This document shows, in pieces, positions 1 to 9,537 of a DNA stretch of 20,442 nucleotides. The position numbers were made by a program, and so were the translations under genes. A model generated the notes under the pieces. The model was not told the origin of the DNA. It was given only the letters and a program-made list of their open reading frames with translations, and made no database searches. Position 1 is the first letter of the stretch, and each line of letters starts with the position of its first letter. The DNA comes from a virus. The stretch spans positions 1 to 20,442 of IMG/VR virus record IMGVR_UViG_3300032309_003157, one strand, 5' to 3'.

Positions 1-1
1 A

Positions 2-121
2 GGAACTGACGATTACAGACGTGGAGATGAAATAAGACCAACTATTGTTGGTACAATCAATGAAGCGTCCAAAATTCTGAACTTAGTTTCAGAATCCCAA
101 TCATCTTTAGTGGTTGGGTAG
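2..121 (+). CDS. C-terminal end of an upstream gene (partial)
   Basis: An open frame enters from the left edge and ends at a TAG, giving 39 residues that end in SSLVVG. It stops 9 bases before the gp25-like gene on the same strand, which fits the compact operon style of the rest of the cluster. Too little is present to name it. From its position beside gp25 it is probably another tail or baseplate gene, but that is inference only. Confidence 0.6.
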   Translation, partial: GTDDYRRGDEIRPTIVGTINEASKILNLVSESQSSLVVG

Positions 122-130
122 TTCAAACGT

Positions 131-592
131 ATGGCTCAAGGAAAGACATATGGAATAAGTTTTCCATTCGTGGATAGTATGGAAGGTAAGTATTTGGAGT
201 TAACTGAATATGTTGCTGAAGAAATCCGAACGAATCTTATTCATCTTTTACTCACAAGAAAAGGTAGTAGATATTTTCTACCGAATTTTGGGACTAGATT
301 GTATGAATACATTTTTCAACCAATGGACGGACCTACCTTTTCTGAAATTGAATCTGAGATACGAGACTCTGTACAACAATTTTTACCCAACTTACAAATC
401 ACAAATATAGTCATACAGGCAGCTTCTGATGAAGCTGCTGGTATGACAGTGACAACTGCGGGAAATGTGGTTAATCCTGAGTTATCAATACCAAATCAAA
501 ATGTCTCAGAATATACAGCTAAAGTTAGAATTGATTACGCAATTTCTAACGATGTCTTTAATTCTAAAGATTTTGTAATTATTAATATCTAA
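131..592 (+). CDS. GPW/gp25-family baseplate wedge protein (T4 gp25-like)
   Basis: This 153-aa protein has the size and hallmark of the GPW/gp25 family. In T4, gp25 sits in the baseplate wedge close to the tube and helps start sheath assembly. The sequence shows the family core: a helical stretch leading to LLLTRKGSR at residues 39-47, then P51, N52, F53, G54 and L57, which matches the conserved G-x-R...P-x-F-G-x-x-L pattern. The C-terminal part has an insertion (about residues 95-125) before a final beta-rich segment ending at the stop. The ATG at 131 gives the expected short N-terminus; no Shine-Dalgarno motif precedes it. The stop lies one base before the start of the gp6-like gene, so the two are surely co-expressed. 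Family assignment is confident; the exact role is inferred from T4. Confidence 0.9.
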   Translation: MAQGKTYGISFPFVDSMEGKYLELTEYVAEEIRTNLIHLLLTRKGSRYFLPNFGTRLYEYIFQPMDGPTFSEIESEIRDSVQQFLPNLQITNIVIQAASDEAAGMTVTTAGNVVNPELSIPNQNVSEYTAKVRIDYAISNDVFNSKDFVIINI

Positions 593-593
593 T

Positions 594-2435
594 ATGGCTG
601 AAAGAAAAATATCATACACTGCGAGAGATTTTGTAACTATAAGACAGGAACTCATCAATTATACAAGGACATATTATCCTGAGTTAATTGACAACTTTAA
701 CGACGCTGCCGTATTTTCGGTATTTCTAGATCTTAACGCTGCGGTTGCGGACAATCTTCACTATAATATAGACAGAAGTATTCAGGAGACCGTACTTCAA
801 TTTGCACAACAAAGATCATCAATTTACAACATAGCAAGGACATATGGATTAAAAATTCCAGGTCAAAGACCTTCAGTTGCTTTGGTTGATTTTTCGATAA
901 CGGTACCTGCGTTTGGGGACAAAGAAGATGAACGGTACTTAGGTATTCTAAGAAGGGGAAGTCAAGTAATTGGCGCAGGTCAAATATTTGAAACGGTATA
1001 TGACGTTAATTTTGCATCACCTTTCAATATTGATGGGATTCCAAATAGGTTGAAAATACCTAATTTCGACGTAAATAATAATTTAATTAATTACACAATA
1101 ACCAAAAGAGAAACTGTAGTTAATGGAATTACAAAGATCTTCAAAAGAACCATTCTTCCAAATGATGTAACACCCTTCTTTAGTTTTTTCTTACCTGAAA
1201 AAAATGTCTTAGGGATTACATCGATGATACAAAAGCCTGGAACTGCGTATTCGAATATTCCATCGGATCAAGAATTTTTAGGTGCTCAAGGTAGATGGTA
1301 TGAAGTCCCAGCGTTGGCTGAGAGTCGCATATTTGTTGAGGATCCATCAAAACCATCCGATGATCCAGCAATCAAAGTAGGTGTATACATTGAAACTCAA
1401 AACAGGTTTATCACAGAATACACACCCGAAGGTTTTTATAAAATTACTTTTGGTGGAGGTACTAACACTGCGGATGACCAACTTAGAGAATTTACCGTTT
1501 TAGATGTACCACTCAAGGTACAACGATATCAAAATAACTCACTAGCGTTGGGGGCTATACCACAAGCAAATTCGACGTTATTTATTCAATATAGAATCGG
1601 TGGTGGACTTGGTACAAATTTAGGGGTCAATGTAATTAATCAAATTGGGTCTGTAAATTTCTTTGTAAATGGTCCATCTGAGACAATCAATACCCAAGTA
1701 GTTAATTCTTTGGTTTGTAACAACCCAACTGCTGCTATAGGAGGCGCAGGATACCCATCAACGGAGGAAATTAGAAATTACGTAACATACAATTTTAGTG
1801 CTCAAAATAGAGCGGTAACAATCCAGGATTATGAAGCGGTTTTAAGAAATATGCCACCACAATTTGGTGCACCTGCAAAAGTTTCAATAACTGAAAATAA
1901 TAATAAGATAAATGTTAGTGTTTTGTCTTATGATCAAAATGGTAAATTAATTCCTGAGGTATCTCAAACTTTGAAGAATAACATTGCTGAATATCTTTCA
2001 AACTACAGAATGATAAATGATTATGTTACAATTGGCAGCGCTCAGGTTATTGACATTGCAATAGATACTTCAGTGGTCTTAGATGCGTCACAAAATCAGG
2101 GAGTTGTTATCACTAATATAATTGATAAGATCTCAACATTTTTCAGTCCCGCCATTAGAGGTATGGGACAAAATATAGTACTATCGGAACTTTATAGAAT
2201 CATACAAAATGAAAATGGAGTATTGAGTATAAACGACATTTCAGTTTTTGGAAAAGTTGGTGGACAATATTCATCCGCACAAACTTCAATGCCATATTCA
2301 AATTCTGAAACTAAAAAAATATCTTTGGTTGATAATACAATTTTCGCAGAACCAAATCAAATTTATCAAATCAGATTCCCAAATAGAGATATTACTGTAA
2401 GAACCAAAAACTACCAGTCAATTATTTTGACGTAA
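594..2435 (+). CDS. Baseplate wedge protein, gp6 / Baseplate_J-like
   Basis: This 613-aa protein looks like a gp6-type baseplate wedge subunit, the dimeric part that clamps with gp7 (gpJ with gpI in P2) to form the wedge core. The N-terminal 100 residues (YTARDFVTIRQELINY onward, with a helix rich in D, N and R) resemble the start of gp6/gpJ proteins. A Gly-rich segment around residues 283-292 (ITFGGGTN) precedes the middle domain. Around residues 380-415 is a typical gp6 signature: GYPSTEEIRN, then AQNRAVTIQDYE with N405 and R406. The length is close to T4 gp6 (about 660 aa). Placement directly after gp25 repeats the order seen in many T4-like phages. The start follows the gp25 stop after one base. 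A 75-bp gap with promoter-like sequence follows. Confidence 0.85.
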   Translation: MAERKISYTARDFVTIRQELINYTRTYYPELIDNFNDAAVFSVFLDLNAAVADNLHYNIDRSIQETVLQFAQQRSSIYNIARTYGLKIPGQRPSVALVDFSITVPAFGDKEDERYLGILRRGSQVIGAGQIFETVYDVNFASPFNIDGIPNRLKIPNFDVNNNLINYTITKRETVVNGITKIFKRTILPNDVTPFFSFFLPEKNVLGITSMIQKPGTAYSNIPSDQEFLGAQGRWYEVPALAESRIFVEDPSKPSDDPAIKVGVYIETQNRFITEYTPEGFYKITFGGGTNTADDQLREFTVLDVPLKVQRYQNNSLALGAIPQANSTLFIQYRIGGGLGTNLGVNVINQIGSVNFFVNGPSETINTQVVNSLVCNNPTAAIGGAGYPSTEEIRNYVTYNFSAQNRAVTIQDYEAVLRNMPPQFGAPAKVSITENNNKINVSVLSYDQNGKLIPEVSQTLKNNIAEYLSNYRMINDYVTIGSAQVIDIAIDTSVVLDASQNQGVVITNIIDKISTFFSPAIRGMGQNIVLSELYRIIQNENGVLSINDISVFGKVGGQYSSAQTSMPYSNSETKKISLVDNTIFAEPNQIYQIRFPNRDITVRTKNYQSIILT

Positions 2436-2510
2436 GAATTCACTTATCGATTCGTAGAATTACATTTTGAAAAATAGTAGTATTACTATTTATCAAAAAA
2501 AGACATTTTT
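2436..2510 (+). promoter_or_regulatory. Intergenic leader with hairpin and promoter-like CTATTTA motif
   Basis: This is one of the few non-coding gaps in the baseplate cluster. It holds a perfect 8-bp inverted repeat, AAATAGTA at 2472-2479 and TACTATTT at 2484-2491, with a 4-base loop. The right arm contains CTATTTA (2486-2492), 25 bases before the ATG at 2511. The same heptamer lies 26 bases before the two small genes at 19649 and 19985, and AAAAATAGTAGTA also recurs near 19932-19945. The downstream run is A-rich, not T-rich, so it does not look like a terminator. I infer a promoter, perhaps of the late class, with an overlapping palindrome. No exact TATAAATA is present, so confidence is modest. 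Confidence 0.4.
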
Positions 2511-5500
2511 ATGTCCAATAGTTACAGAATCAGAACCCAGGTTGGGGTAGACAAACAAATCAATATTCAATTGGATCAAGATTTTGACCAATTAGAAATT
2601 TTATCTTTGAAGATTCGACAAGAAGAGGCATATCCACGTTTTTGTGCGGACTACGGAGTTGTTGCAGGGAGAGTTATTGTAAATGATGGATTTGGTGTTC
2701 CAAATGTTAAGATAAGTATATTTGTACCTCTAGATCAAGTTGACTTACAAAATCCAATAATATCGACTTTATATCCGTATAGAGATGTAACAGATGTTAA
2801 TGATGATGGTTACAGATACAATCTTTTACCCTACGATAAACAACACGGTGGTCACACACCAACAGGTACTTTTCCCTCGAAACAAGACATCATTACCAAT
2901 CCAGCACTGATAGAAATATACGATAAATATTACAAATATACTGTTAAAACCAACGCTAGTGGGGATTTTCTAATAATGGGGGTACCACTTGGTGAACAAA
3001 AATTGGTAATGGATTGTGATTTATCTGACATCGGACCGTTCTCATTAGCACCACAAGATTTAGTTGACATAGGACTTGCAACACCTGAAGAGATAGACGG
3101 TAACAAATTTCCATCATCTAACAATCTAGACTTACTACCACAGATAATCAATCAAGTAAAAACAATTCAAGTTCAACCTTTTTGGGGTGATCCTGAAATC
3201 TGTCAAATAAGGATTACACGAGAAGATTTTAACTTACTTGATTCAGGAGTTAAAATTATACCTTCAGCCATTTTTATGGGATCTTTGTTTTCCAATGTAG
3301 ATGAACAAAGCTTAAGTAAAAGATGTAGACCTAAAAATGGAATTGGTAAACTTTGTAATCTAACGAGTGGTCCTGGTGAAATAGTTGCGGTTCGTCAAAC
3401 AATTTTCAATGATGAAAATGGGTATCCTATTCTAGAACAAGCTGAACTACCGAATGGTGGTAAAGTTATTGATGTTGACGGTACATTCGTTTTTAATGTT
3501 CCTATGAATATGGATTACGTAACAACTAACGAGTTTGGAGAACAAATCATTAGTTTGGATCCATCTGTCGGTATTCCAACATCAGGAAAATATCGTTTCA
3601 AAATTAAGTATGATCAACCACCAACTTTTCAAAAAAGAGAAATACGAAGAGGTTATTATTTGGTACCAAATATAAAAGAGTATGGATGGTCTGTATCACA
3701 AACCGATCCTGCCTACAATATTAGTACTAACTCAACGGAGTATAAAAAATTCCAAAGTTCGTATTATTTTGGACTAGATTGGAGTGGTTATACAAACGGA
3801 TTTACAATAACTAACAATGAATTTATAGATAGGATGACCGAGATGGTAAATTGTCAAGACACATTTTATCAACTCAAATATAGAAAAGTTTACACAACTG
3901 CAGCCTTAATAGATAATTTTAAAAGTGGTGATTTTGTAAATAGATTTGTAGCCATCAAAGATATTACTGATGAAACTTGTGAAGGTACAATCAATAAATT
4001 TCCATCGACCGATGCAAATTATAAATTTGATTTTATTTTTTTTGTTGCAAATATCTTATTAACTATTTTAGGTCCGATATTACTTGTCCTTATTGTTCAA
4101 CTACATGTACTTTCATTATTACTAACATTCATCAGAGAATTTTTTATAGTTGTGTTGTTACCAGTACTTAAACTAGTTTACAGGTTATGTAATTGGGCAA
4201 ACAAAATCGGGTTCAAGGTAAAATGTAAAAAACCACCATCACCATCAGAAATTAGGAAAAGATTTCCAGATTTGAAAAAACTTAAAATACCGATGTTAAC
4301 TTATCCTGATTGTCAAGCTTGTGATTGTTCTAGTGATGATATATTAGGTGGTGGTGGATTTGATGATACAAGTTGTAATGCTGATTTGAACATTGCTGAA
4401 AATTGGACACAACCATACAATGCTGGACCAAATGGTGAAAGTATAGAATTCGATAAGATTCAATATATGTTTGCAGGATGGGGTTGGGATGAAGTAGAAC
4501 CAAGAGGACATCCTTATGAACAGAGAATCCCAAAAGCAGAGATGGGAGGAAATTCATACAGAAATTGGTATTATTATGTAAATTCGTTACCCCCATGGGA
4601 AACTATCAATATGTTTTCACTAAAAGGAAACTATTTTAATCACCCTACTGTGGGGGCTACGAGTGGAGGTATTAGTAGAATAGGTGTAACATTCAATCCA
4701 GATTTCAATGTTGGAAAACAACATTACGACAACGCAATTGCTCTGATAGTAGATGAACAATGTTTCACATCTCTTTCAGGACAAACATTATTAACATTCC
4801 AAAACCCGAATTTATCTAAGGATATTAACGCGGCTAATGTTATATCAGGTGTAACTTATACAAATATAGATATAGAAGTAAATTATGCTAATTTTTCAAA
4901 CACTAATTTACAAAACAGTTCAGTTAATTATAGGATTGGAGGAAATGCCCCATTACAAACGACAGATTCGAAGTACTTTTTTCCTTCAGACTTGGAATAC
5001 TTTCAGGTAATAACTGGAATGTCTTACAATCAGTTTGTTTCGTTAAACGTAACAAACAGCTCTTCTGGAGGTATTAATTTTCTATGTTTTAATGTGACTT
5101 TTGATTTATTACCAGACCCAAATATTAATGTAAATGCACAAAATTACCAAACATTAAATGAACACACGATTGAATATACGGATTGTTTTGGAGTTCAACA
5201 AATTGAAAGTTTAGTACCAGGACAATACTCAAGATGTGTCAGAACCCAACAAGGACAACAACCTCAAATAACAAATCAATGGACTGATCCAGCTAATCAC
5301 ACACAACCAGGTAGTGCAACACCAATTTCACCGCAAATACTATTCACTACAAACTGTTCTAATCAACCCACTCCACCACCTCAGAACGTATATGTACTGT
5401 CAGATAGTTTATACAAAAGATTGTCAAAACAATTTACTTTATATTGGGATCCTCAAGGGTTCCAAACAGGTGCACCTTTTTCAGCCCCGAACTTGAGTGA

Positions 5501-7787
5501 TTATTTGAGTTATTATAAAGGAGAACAACTTTACATAATTTTTATGGTAAGAGGGGTTGATCCATACAGTGGGAAACATAAAGTAAAATATGATTTATCT
5601 AGGTTATTTGGGTATGATACAAGTTTTAACCCAAACACAATAACTGTTCAAGGAAATTATTATTTAAATATACCAATACAAGCTGGTGGTCGTTGTGTTA
5701 GACACGACCAATTGGTAACCAATTCAGATACACAACTAGACGGAAATAATTCAAACGCGACTTTAAAACTTTACTTTGATTCATACCTATTCCAACCTGG
5801 GATAAATTGGAATTCTTACAATTCAGATTTACATTTATATTATTCCTCATTGGATGGTACACAAATAGACAAGTTCCAAGCGCCTGGTTATTTCAATAAC
5901 CAATTCAGTTTAGGGCCCACTCTGTCAATAACTGATGTTGATCAAACTACAACATCGTTAAAATTGGAAGTAAAAGTACAGGGGACCAATGCATATATTC
6001 AGGAGGAGTATATTGAAGGCGGTTCATACATTAGATATGGACCTTCAGGGGTCAATTCTTTTCCAGGTAATATAAAACCTACTGTATATTTTGGTCCATC
6101 CTATATCAATGGTTCGTATTCTACATCAACACCACCACCGAACAGACCTATTTTACAAATGACCGATCAATTTAAATTGGTAATGAGAACGGACAGATTA
6201 CCTACAGGTACTGATTTGGATACATTGGGTACCAATACATTTTCATTTCAGTGTAGCACAAGTTTAGGTTTTTACTTTATTTCAGAATCTGGTGCAACAA
6301 ATGTTATTTTGGGTGACTTGGTACCAGACCCACCTTTAGATGATTTGAATGATGATATTGTAACGGGTAACACAACTCAAAAAATTTTGGAAAGTTTAAC
6401 TTGTCAAGGATTGGTTGATTTGGATTGTTATGTGGGTTATGGTTCTAATTTAATCATTAAACCTTCTACAGACCCATGTAACACGAATACGAATAGGAAT
6501 TTACCAGTAATCAAAGATGGGTGTTATGTACTTTTGAATGAACCTTTTGGTAGTTTGTTTGGGAGAAATAACGATTTCACAATATTAAGTGAATGGAAAC
6601 TTAGGTTTCGTACAACACTTGCACTATGTCGTGGTGTTGTTTCACAAAGTTTTAATAATTCTTGGGTTAATGGAGGTCTATTTGCATTTCCGTTCAGTAG
6701 TAATGTTTTTTTCGATTCTAATAACAAACCATTTGTTAGGAGAGTAGGGCCTAATGTCCAAGGACAATCTGTTGAGTATAGTTTTTGTGGATTACAATTA
6801 GCATTTGAAGAACAATCAAATAACTTTTATTACAGATCTAGTCCTTACAGTTTAACTTCAGGATTTATTGGTGCGTCGTATAGTCCAAACTTTTACAGAA
6901 GACAGTCAAATTCAAAATACTTGAAATACCCGACCACTATGGTAGATTTGGGTCCCCAATTTTTTTGGACAAAAGATGTGTACTATTCGAATGATTACTA
7001 CGGGTATAATATGGACAATTTGGATCCAACCTCATATGGCCCAACAGAAAATTTAACGTCTGTATTTGCCCTGTCACGTATTCTCAATACTAACGAATTT
7101 TTCTCGGCAGGTGTTGTAAGAGGTTTATTTTCTAGATCTAACTTAAGAGTTGATGGTGATTACGCTCAAATGTTACAAATAAATTCTCAATACGGTATAA
7201 ATCCATTTAATGCTGAAAATTATCCCGACGATGGAACAACTTCATCTTCAATATATTTTGGACTAACTCCGTCCAATTTTATAGGTTTAAGGCCCAAACC
7301 AGTATTTGGTATTTTTTATTCTGGTGAAACTACGGATAGAGATTTGATTTCACCCAAAAGGATCGACTACACCCTAACAGGATCAGTTGTAGATTTTGTT
7401 GCCGACAGTTTGCCTGTCGTAAACCAAACAGTTCCATTTTACCCATGGAAAAATAATGGTTTTTTGAATATAGCCAACAATGGTGTTTTCTCTATATTCG
7501 GAAGTGAATCAAATAGTTGGATTACAGATAAAACCACGTTTTCGGCCTTCACTTATCAAAGATTGGACAGATTTTATTTTCCTTTCTTTGTTGGTGGAAA
7601 CCAACAGGTTCAAAATTCTTTGGGATATATCTATCAAACAGATCCTACAGGTTTGAATTTTCCTAGTGTTGTACCTGGAACAACAAATTTAGAAACATTA
7701 ACTTCAGGACCTTTCTACTTTTATTTTGGTATTAAAAATGGTGCTACAGCGATAGATAAATTTAGACAAAAATATATTCCGAACTAA
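2511..7787 (+). CDS. Giant 1758-aa structural protein of the baseplate cluster, with hydrophobic segment
   Basis: No family is recognised for the whole protein. Residues about 50-170 look like a carboxypeptidase-regulatory-type beta-sandwich (GRVIVNDGFGVPNVKISIFVP, then YTVKTNASGDFLIMGVPLGE) split by a long insertion. Residues about 506-556 are almost purely hydrophobic (starting FDFIFFVANILLTILGPILL) and are followed by the basic stretch KVKCKKPP. This is long enough for two membrane passes, which is odd for a baseplate protein. A Cys cluster (C601, C604, C606) and a Gly/Asp-rich linker follow. The remaining 1100 residues are Asn-, Tyr- and Phe-rich, as in beta-structured virion proteins. 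No signal peptide is seen. It occupies the slot of gene 7 in T4, but a gpI/gp7-like domain is instead found in the 12390 gene. It may be a large wedge or peripheral baseplate component; the function is unknown. Confidence 0.8.
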   Translation: MSNSYRIRTQVGVDKQINIQLDQDFDQLEILSLKIRQEEAYPRFCADYGVVAGRVIVNDGFGVPNVKISIFVPLDQVDLQNPIISTLYPYRDVTDVNDDGYRYNLLPYDKQHGGHTPTGTFPSKQDIITNPALIEIYDKYYKYTVKTNASGDFLIMGVPLGEQKLVMDCDLSDIGPFSLAPQDLVDIGLATPEEIDGNKFPSSNNLDLLPQIINQVKTIQVQPFWGDPEICQIRITREDFNLLDSGVKIIPSAIFMGSLFSNVDEQSLSKRCRPKNGIGKLCNLTSGPGEIVAVRQTIFNDENGYPILEQAELPNGGKVIDVDGTFVFNVPMNMDYVTTNEFGEQIISLDPSVGIPTSGKYRFKIKYDQPPTFQKREIRRGYYLVPNIKEYGWSVSQTDPAYNISTNSTEYKKFQSSYYFGLDWSGYTNGFTITNNEFIDRMTEMVNCQDTFYQLKYRKVYTTAALIDNFKSGDFVNRFVAIKDITDETCEGTINKFPSTDANYKFDFIFFVANILLTILGPILLVLIVQLHVLSLLLTFIREFFIVVLLPVLKLVYRLCNWANKIGFKVKCKKPPSPSEIRKRFPDLKKLKIPMLTYPDCQACDCSSDDILGGGGFDDTSCNADLNIAENWTQPYNAGPNGESIEFDKIQYMFAGWGWDEVEPRGHPYEQRIPKAEMGGNSYRNWYYYVNSLPPWETINMFSLKGNYFNHPTVGATSGGISRIGVTFNPDFNVGKQHYDNAIALIVDEQCFTSLSGQTLLTFQNPNLSKDINAANVISGVTYTNIDIEVNYANFSNTNLQNSSVNYRIGGNAPLQTTDSKYFFPSDLEYFQVITGMSYNQFVSLNVTNSSSGGINFLCFNVTFDLLPDPNINVNAQNYQTLNEHTIEYTDCFGVQQIESLVPGQYSRCVRTQQGQQPQITNQWTDPANHTQPGSATPISPQILFTTNCSNQPTPPPQNVYVLSDSLYKRLSKQFTLYWDPQGFQTGAPFSAPNLSDYLSYYKGEQLYIIFMVRGVDPYSGKHKVKYDLSRLFGYDTSFNPNTITVQGNYYLNIPIQAGGRCVRHDQLVTNSDTQLDGNNSNATLKLYFDSYLFQPGINWNSYNSDLHLYYSSLDGTQIDKFQAPGYFNNQFSLGPTLSITDVDQTTTSLKLEVKVQGTNAYIQEEYIEGGSYIRYGPSGVNSFPGNIKPTVYFGPSYINGSYSTSTPPPNRPILQMTDQFKLVMRTDRLPTGTDLDTLGTNTFSFQCSTSLGFYFISESGATNVILGDLVPDPPLDDLNDDIVTGNTTQKILESLTCQGLVDLDCYVGYGSNLIIKPSTDPCNTNTNRNLPVIKDGCYVLLNEPFGSLFGRNNDFTILSEWKLRFRTTLALCRGVVSQSFNNSWVNGGLFAFPFSSNVFFDSNNKPFVRRVGPNVQGQSVEYSFCGLQLAFEEQSNNFYYRSSPYSLTSGFIGASYSPNFYRRQSNSKYLKYPTTMVDLGPQFFWTKDVYYSNDYYGYNMDNLDPTSYGPTENLTSVFALSRILNTNEFFSAGVVRGLFSRSNLRVDGDYAQMLQINSQYGINPFNAENYPDDGTTSSSIYFGLTPSNFIGLRPKPVFGIFYSGETTDRDLISPKRIDYTLTGSVVDFVADSLPVVNQTVPFYPWKNNGFLNIANNGVFSIFGSESNSWITDKTTFSAFTYQRLDRFYFPFFVGGNQQVQNSLGYIYQTDPTGLNFPSVVPGTTNLETLTSGPFYFYFGIKNGATAIDKFRQKYIPN

Positions 7788-7791
7788 AATT

Positions 7792-9537
7792 ATGGATGTA
7801 CAAAATTATCTAGTTGTAAAACCTGACTTGCTAAATGCCGCAGCACCTCAGACGGATATAAATATTAATACACAACTCAATGAAACTCAATCACAACTTA
7901 TTGAGTATGAACAAACGTCTAACGTAAGTCTGATTACTGTATTTGATAATGAAAGACAAGATTCTAATATTTTTAGACCGACATATAAAATAAATTATAT
8001 TTACGAAAATAATATAGTAGGTTACTGTCCAAACCCATCTTGGGAAAATTATTTGAATAATTTACACTATGTTGACCCTATAACATCTTTAGTTTCACAA
8101 CAATGGAGTGGACTTCCATCTTATCAAGAATTTGAGTTTATACGAACAGATGTAACGAATACACAACTTAATATACCTGGACTTTTTGATGGATTTATAA
8201 CAAAAAGTGCATCTTCTTATAATTGGGCTGTAAGATTATCATATCCTTTTGAAAACCTTACGGGGGTGACTATGTCATATAATTTTGGACCAAACAACTC
8301 ATTCACATGGAAATCGGATGATGGGGTACCTTTTATAATATCTACAGGATCTGATAATGGGTTACAAATACTTCAGTTTAATTGTCCTGTTAAACATGGT
8401 TTGTCTATTGGGGAATATGTTCAATTACTGTCTAGATTTACATACAACAATGTTGATACATATCAAGTTTATAGTTTGGGTAATAACACTTATGGTTCGG
8501 ACGAATATATTTTCAACCTTTATAATGTTGGATACACGGGTAATACTTTTTTTTCAGGCAAAACTGGAACTTTCAAAAGAATAATTGACATTTATAATTC
8601 AGGAGAAACCAAGTCTAGGTATTATGTAAGAAATCATAAAATTATATCTAATGCTCAGGATACCATTACTACTCGAAGTGCTTTTGAAGAAAATTCTTAT
8701 GCAAACAAATCTTCCTACCAACTGTCGGCATTAACACCAAATAAGATCGCTAAGATATTTCAGTATCAAAGTTCATATACATATAACGTAACATTTGAGC
8801 GTGATTTAGATTTAACAAATTTATTAGACAACAACAAACGACCTGTTTCAGAAATATTTGCGTCGTTCCAATGGGTAGGATATTTTGGATGGCATAATCG
8901 ATTACAGAGGGGTTGGCAATTTAATTTAACAAGCGGTGCGACAAATACATGGTTCGATTTCACCAATTCGGACTCAATAGAAGATGTTAGAACATCCCAA
9001 TATTCAAGAGTTTCTAGAGGATTATTCAACACAACTCCAAATTATTTCAATTTTACAATCAATTTACCAAAACAAAGTGGTGATACAGTTCTTGGAGATT
9101 TTTGTGAGTTTAACGACACAGAACAATTGGAAAGGGTCATATCTCCGTATATGAATAAATTTACTTACAATCAATCGTTATTTACAACTGATGTCACCGC
9201 AAATCAAACAAATCCGAATGGGTTTTATTATCAAGTTCATTTTCCTGTAAGAATTAAAACTTTTTCCAATTATGTAGAAACAGCGTCCCCCAATTTAGTG
9301 GATGTAGTTCCTAGTTACGCTTTTTTTTCAGAAAATCAAAATCTTTGGTTGTGGAGAGATCTCTACACTTATGGGTTTATCGATGATGAAGGAAGAGGAG
9401 TTGACTTTCCATTTCTAAATGAAGCACATTACCCATTTGGAAACATAACATTCAGATTGTTCTCTGATGAATCATCTTTCAATCCAATTGATTATTATCA
9501 AATAACAATACAACCTTTAATAGATCCGTGTGAATAA
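7792..9537 (+). CDS. Unknown structural protein of the baseplate cluster (581 aa)
   Basis: I do not recognise this 581-aa protein. It has a short polar N-terminus (MDVQNYLVVKP), no signal peptide, no membrane segment and few cysteines. Composition is rich in Asn, Tyr, Phe and Thr, as expected for a beta-rich virion protein. An aromatic block near the C-terminus (NLWLWRDLYTYGFIDDEGRG, then VDFPFLNEAHYPF) is the likeliest conserved signature to search with. The ATG is 4 bases after the stop of the giant gene. Its own stop overlaps the GTG start of the next gene by 8 bases, so translation of the two is probably coupled. A role in the wedge or peripheral baseplate is inferred from context only. 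Confidence 0.75.
   Translation: MDVQNYLVVKPDLLNAAAPQTDININTQLNETQSQLIEYEQTSNVSLITVFDNERQDSNIFRPTYKINYIYENNIVGYCPNPSWENYLNNLHYVDPITSLVSQQWSGLPSYQEFEFIRTDVTNTQLNIPGLFDGFITKSASSYNWAVRLSYPFENLTGVTMSYNFGPNNSFTWKSDDGVPFIISTGSDNGLQILQFNCPVKHGLSIGEYVQLLSRFTYNNVDTYQVYSLGNNTYGSDEYIFNLYNVGYTGNTFFSGKTGTFKRIIDIYNSGETKSRYYVRNHKIISNAQDTITTRSAFEENSYANKSSYQLSALTPNKIAKIFQYQSSYTYNVTFERDLDLTNLLDNNKRPVSEIFASFQWVGYFGWHNRLQRGWQFNLTSGATNTWFDFTNSDSIEDVRTSQYSRVSRGLFNTTPNYFNFTINLPKQSGDTVLGDFCEFNDTEQLERVISPYMNKFTYNQSLFTTDVTANQTNPNGFYYQVHFPVRIKTFSNYVETASPNLVDVVPSYAFFSENQNLWLWRDLYTYGFIDDEGRGVDFPFLNEAHYPFGNITFRLFSDESSFNPIDYYQITIQPLIDPCE

Noticed and set aside
2436-2500. Intrinsic terminator after the gp6-like gene
   Set aside because: The palindrome is AT-only and followed by A's, not a T-run, on the transcribed strand; a promoter or operator role fits better.
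4330-4596. Minus-strand 88-aa frame rich in His and Asn
   Set aside because: Lies wholly inside the giant gene in antisense, with low-complexity composition; a shadow frame.
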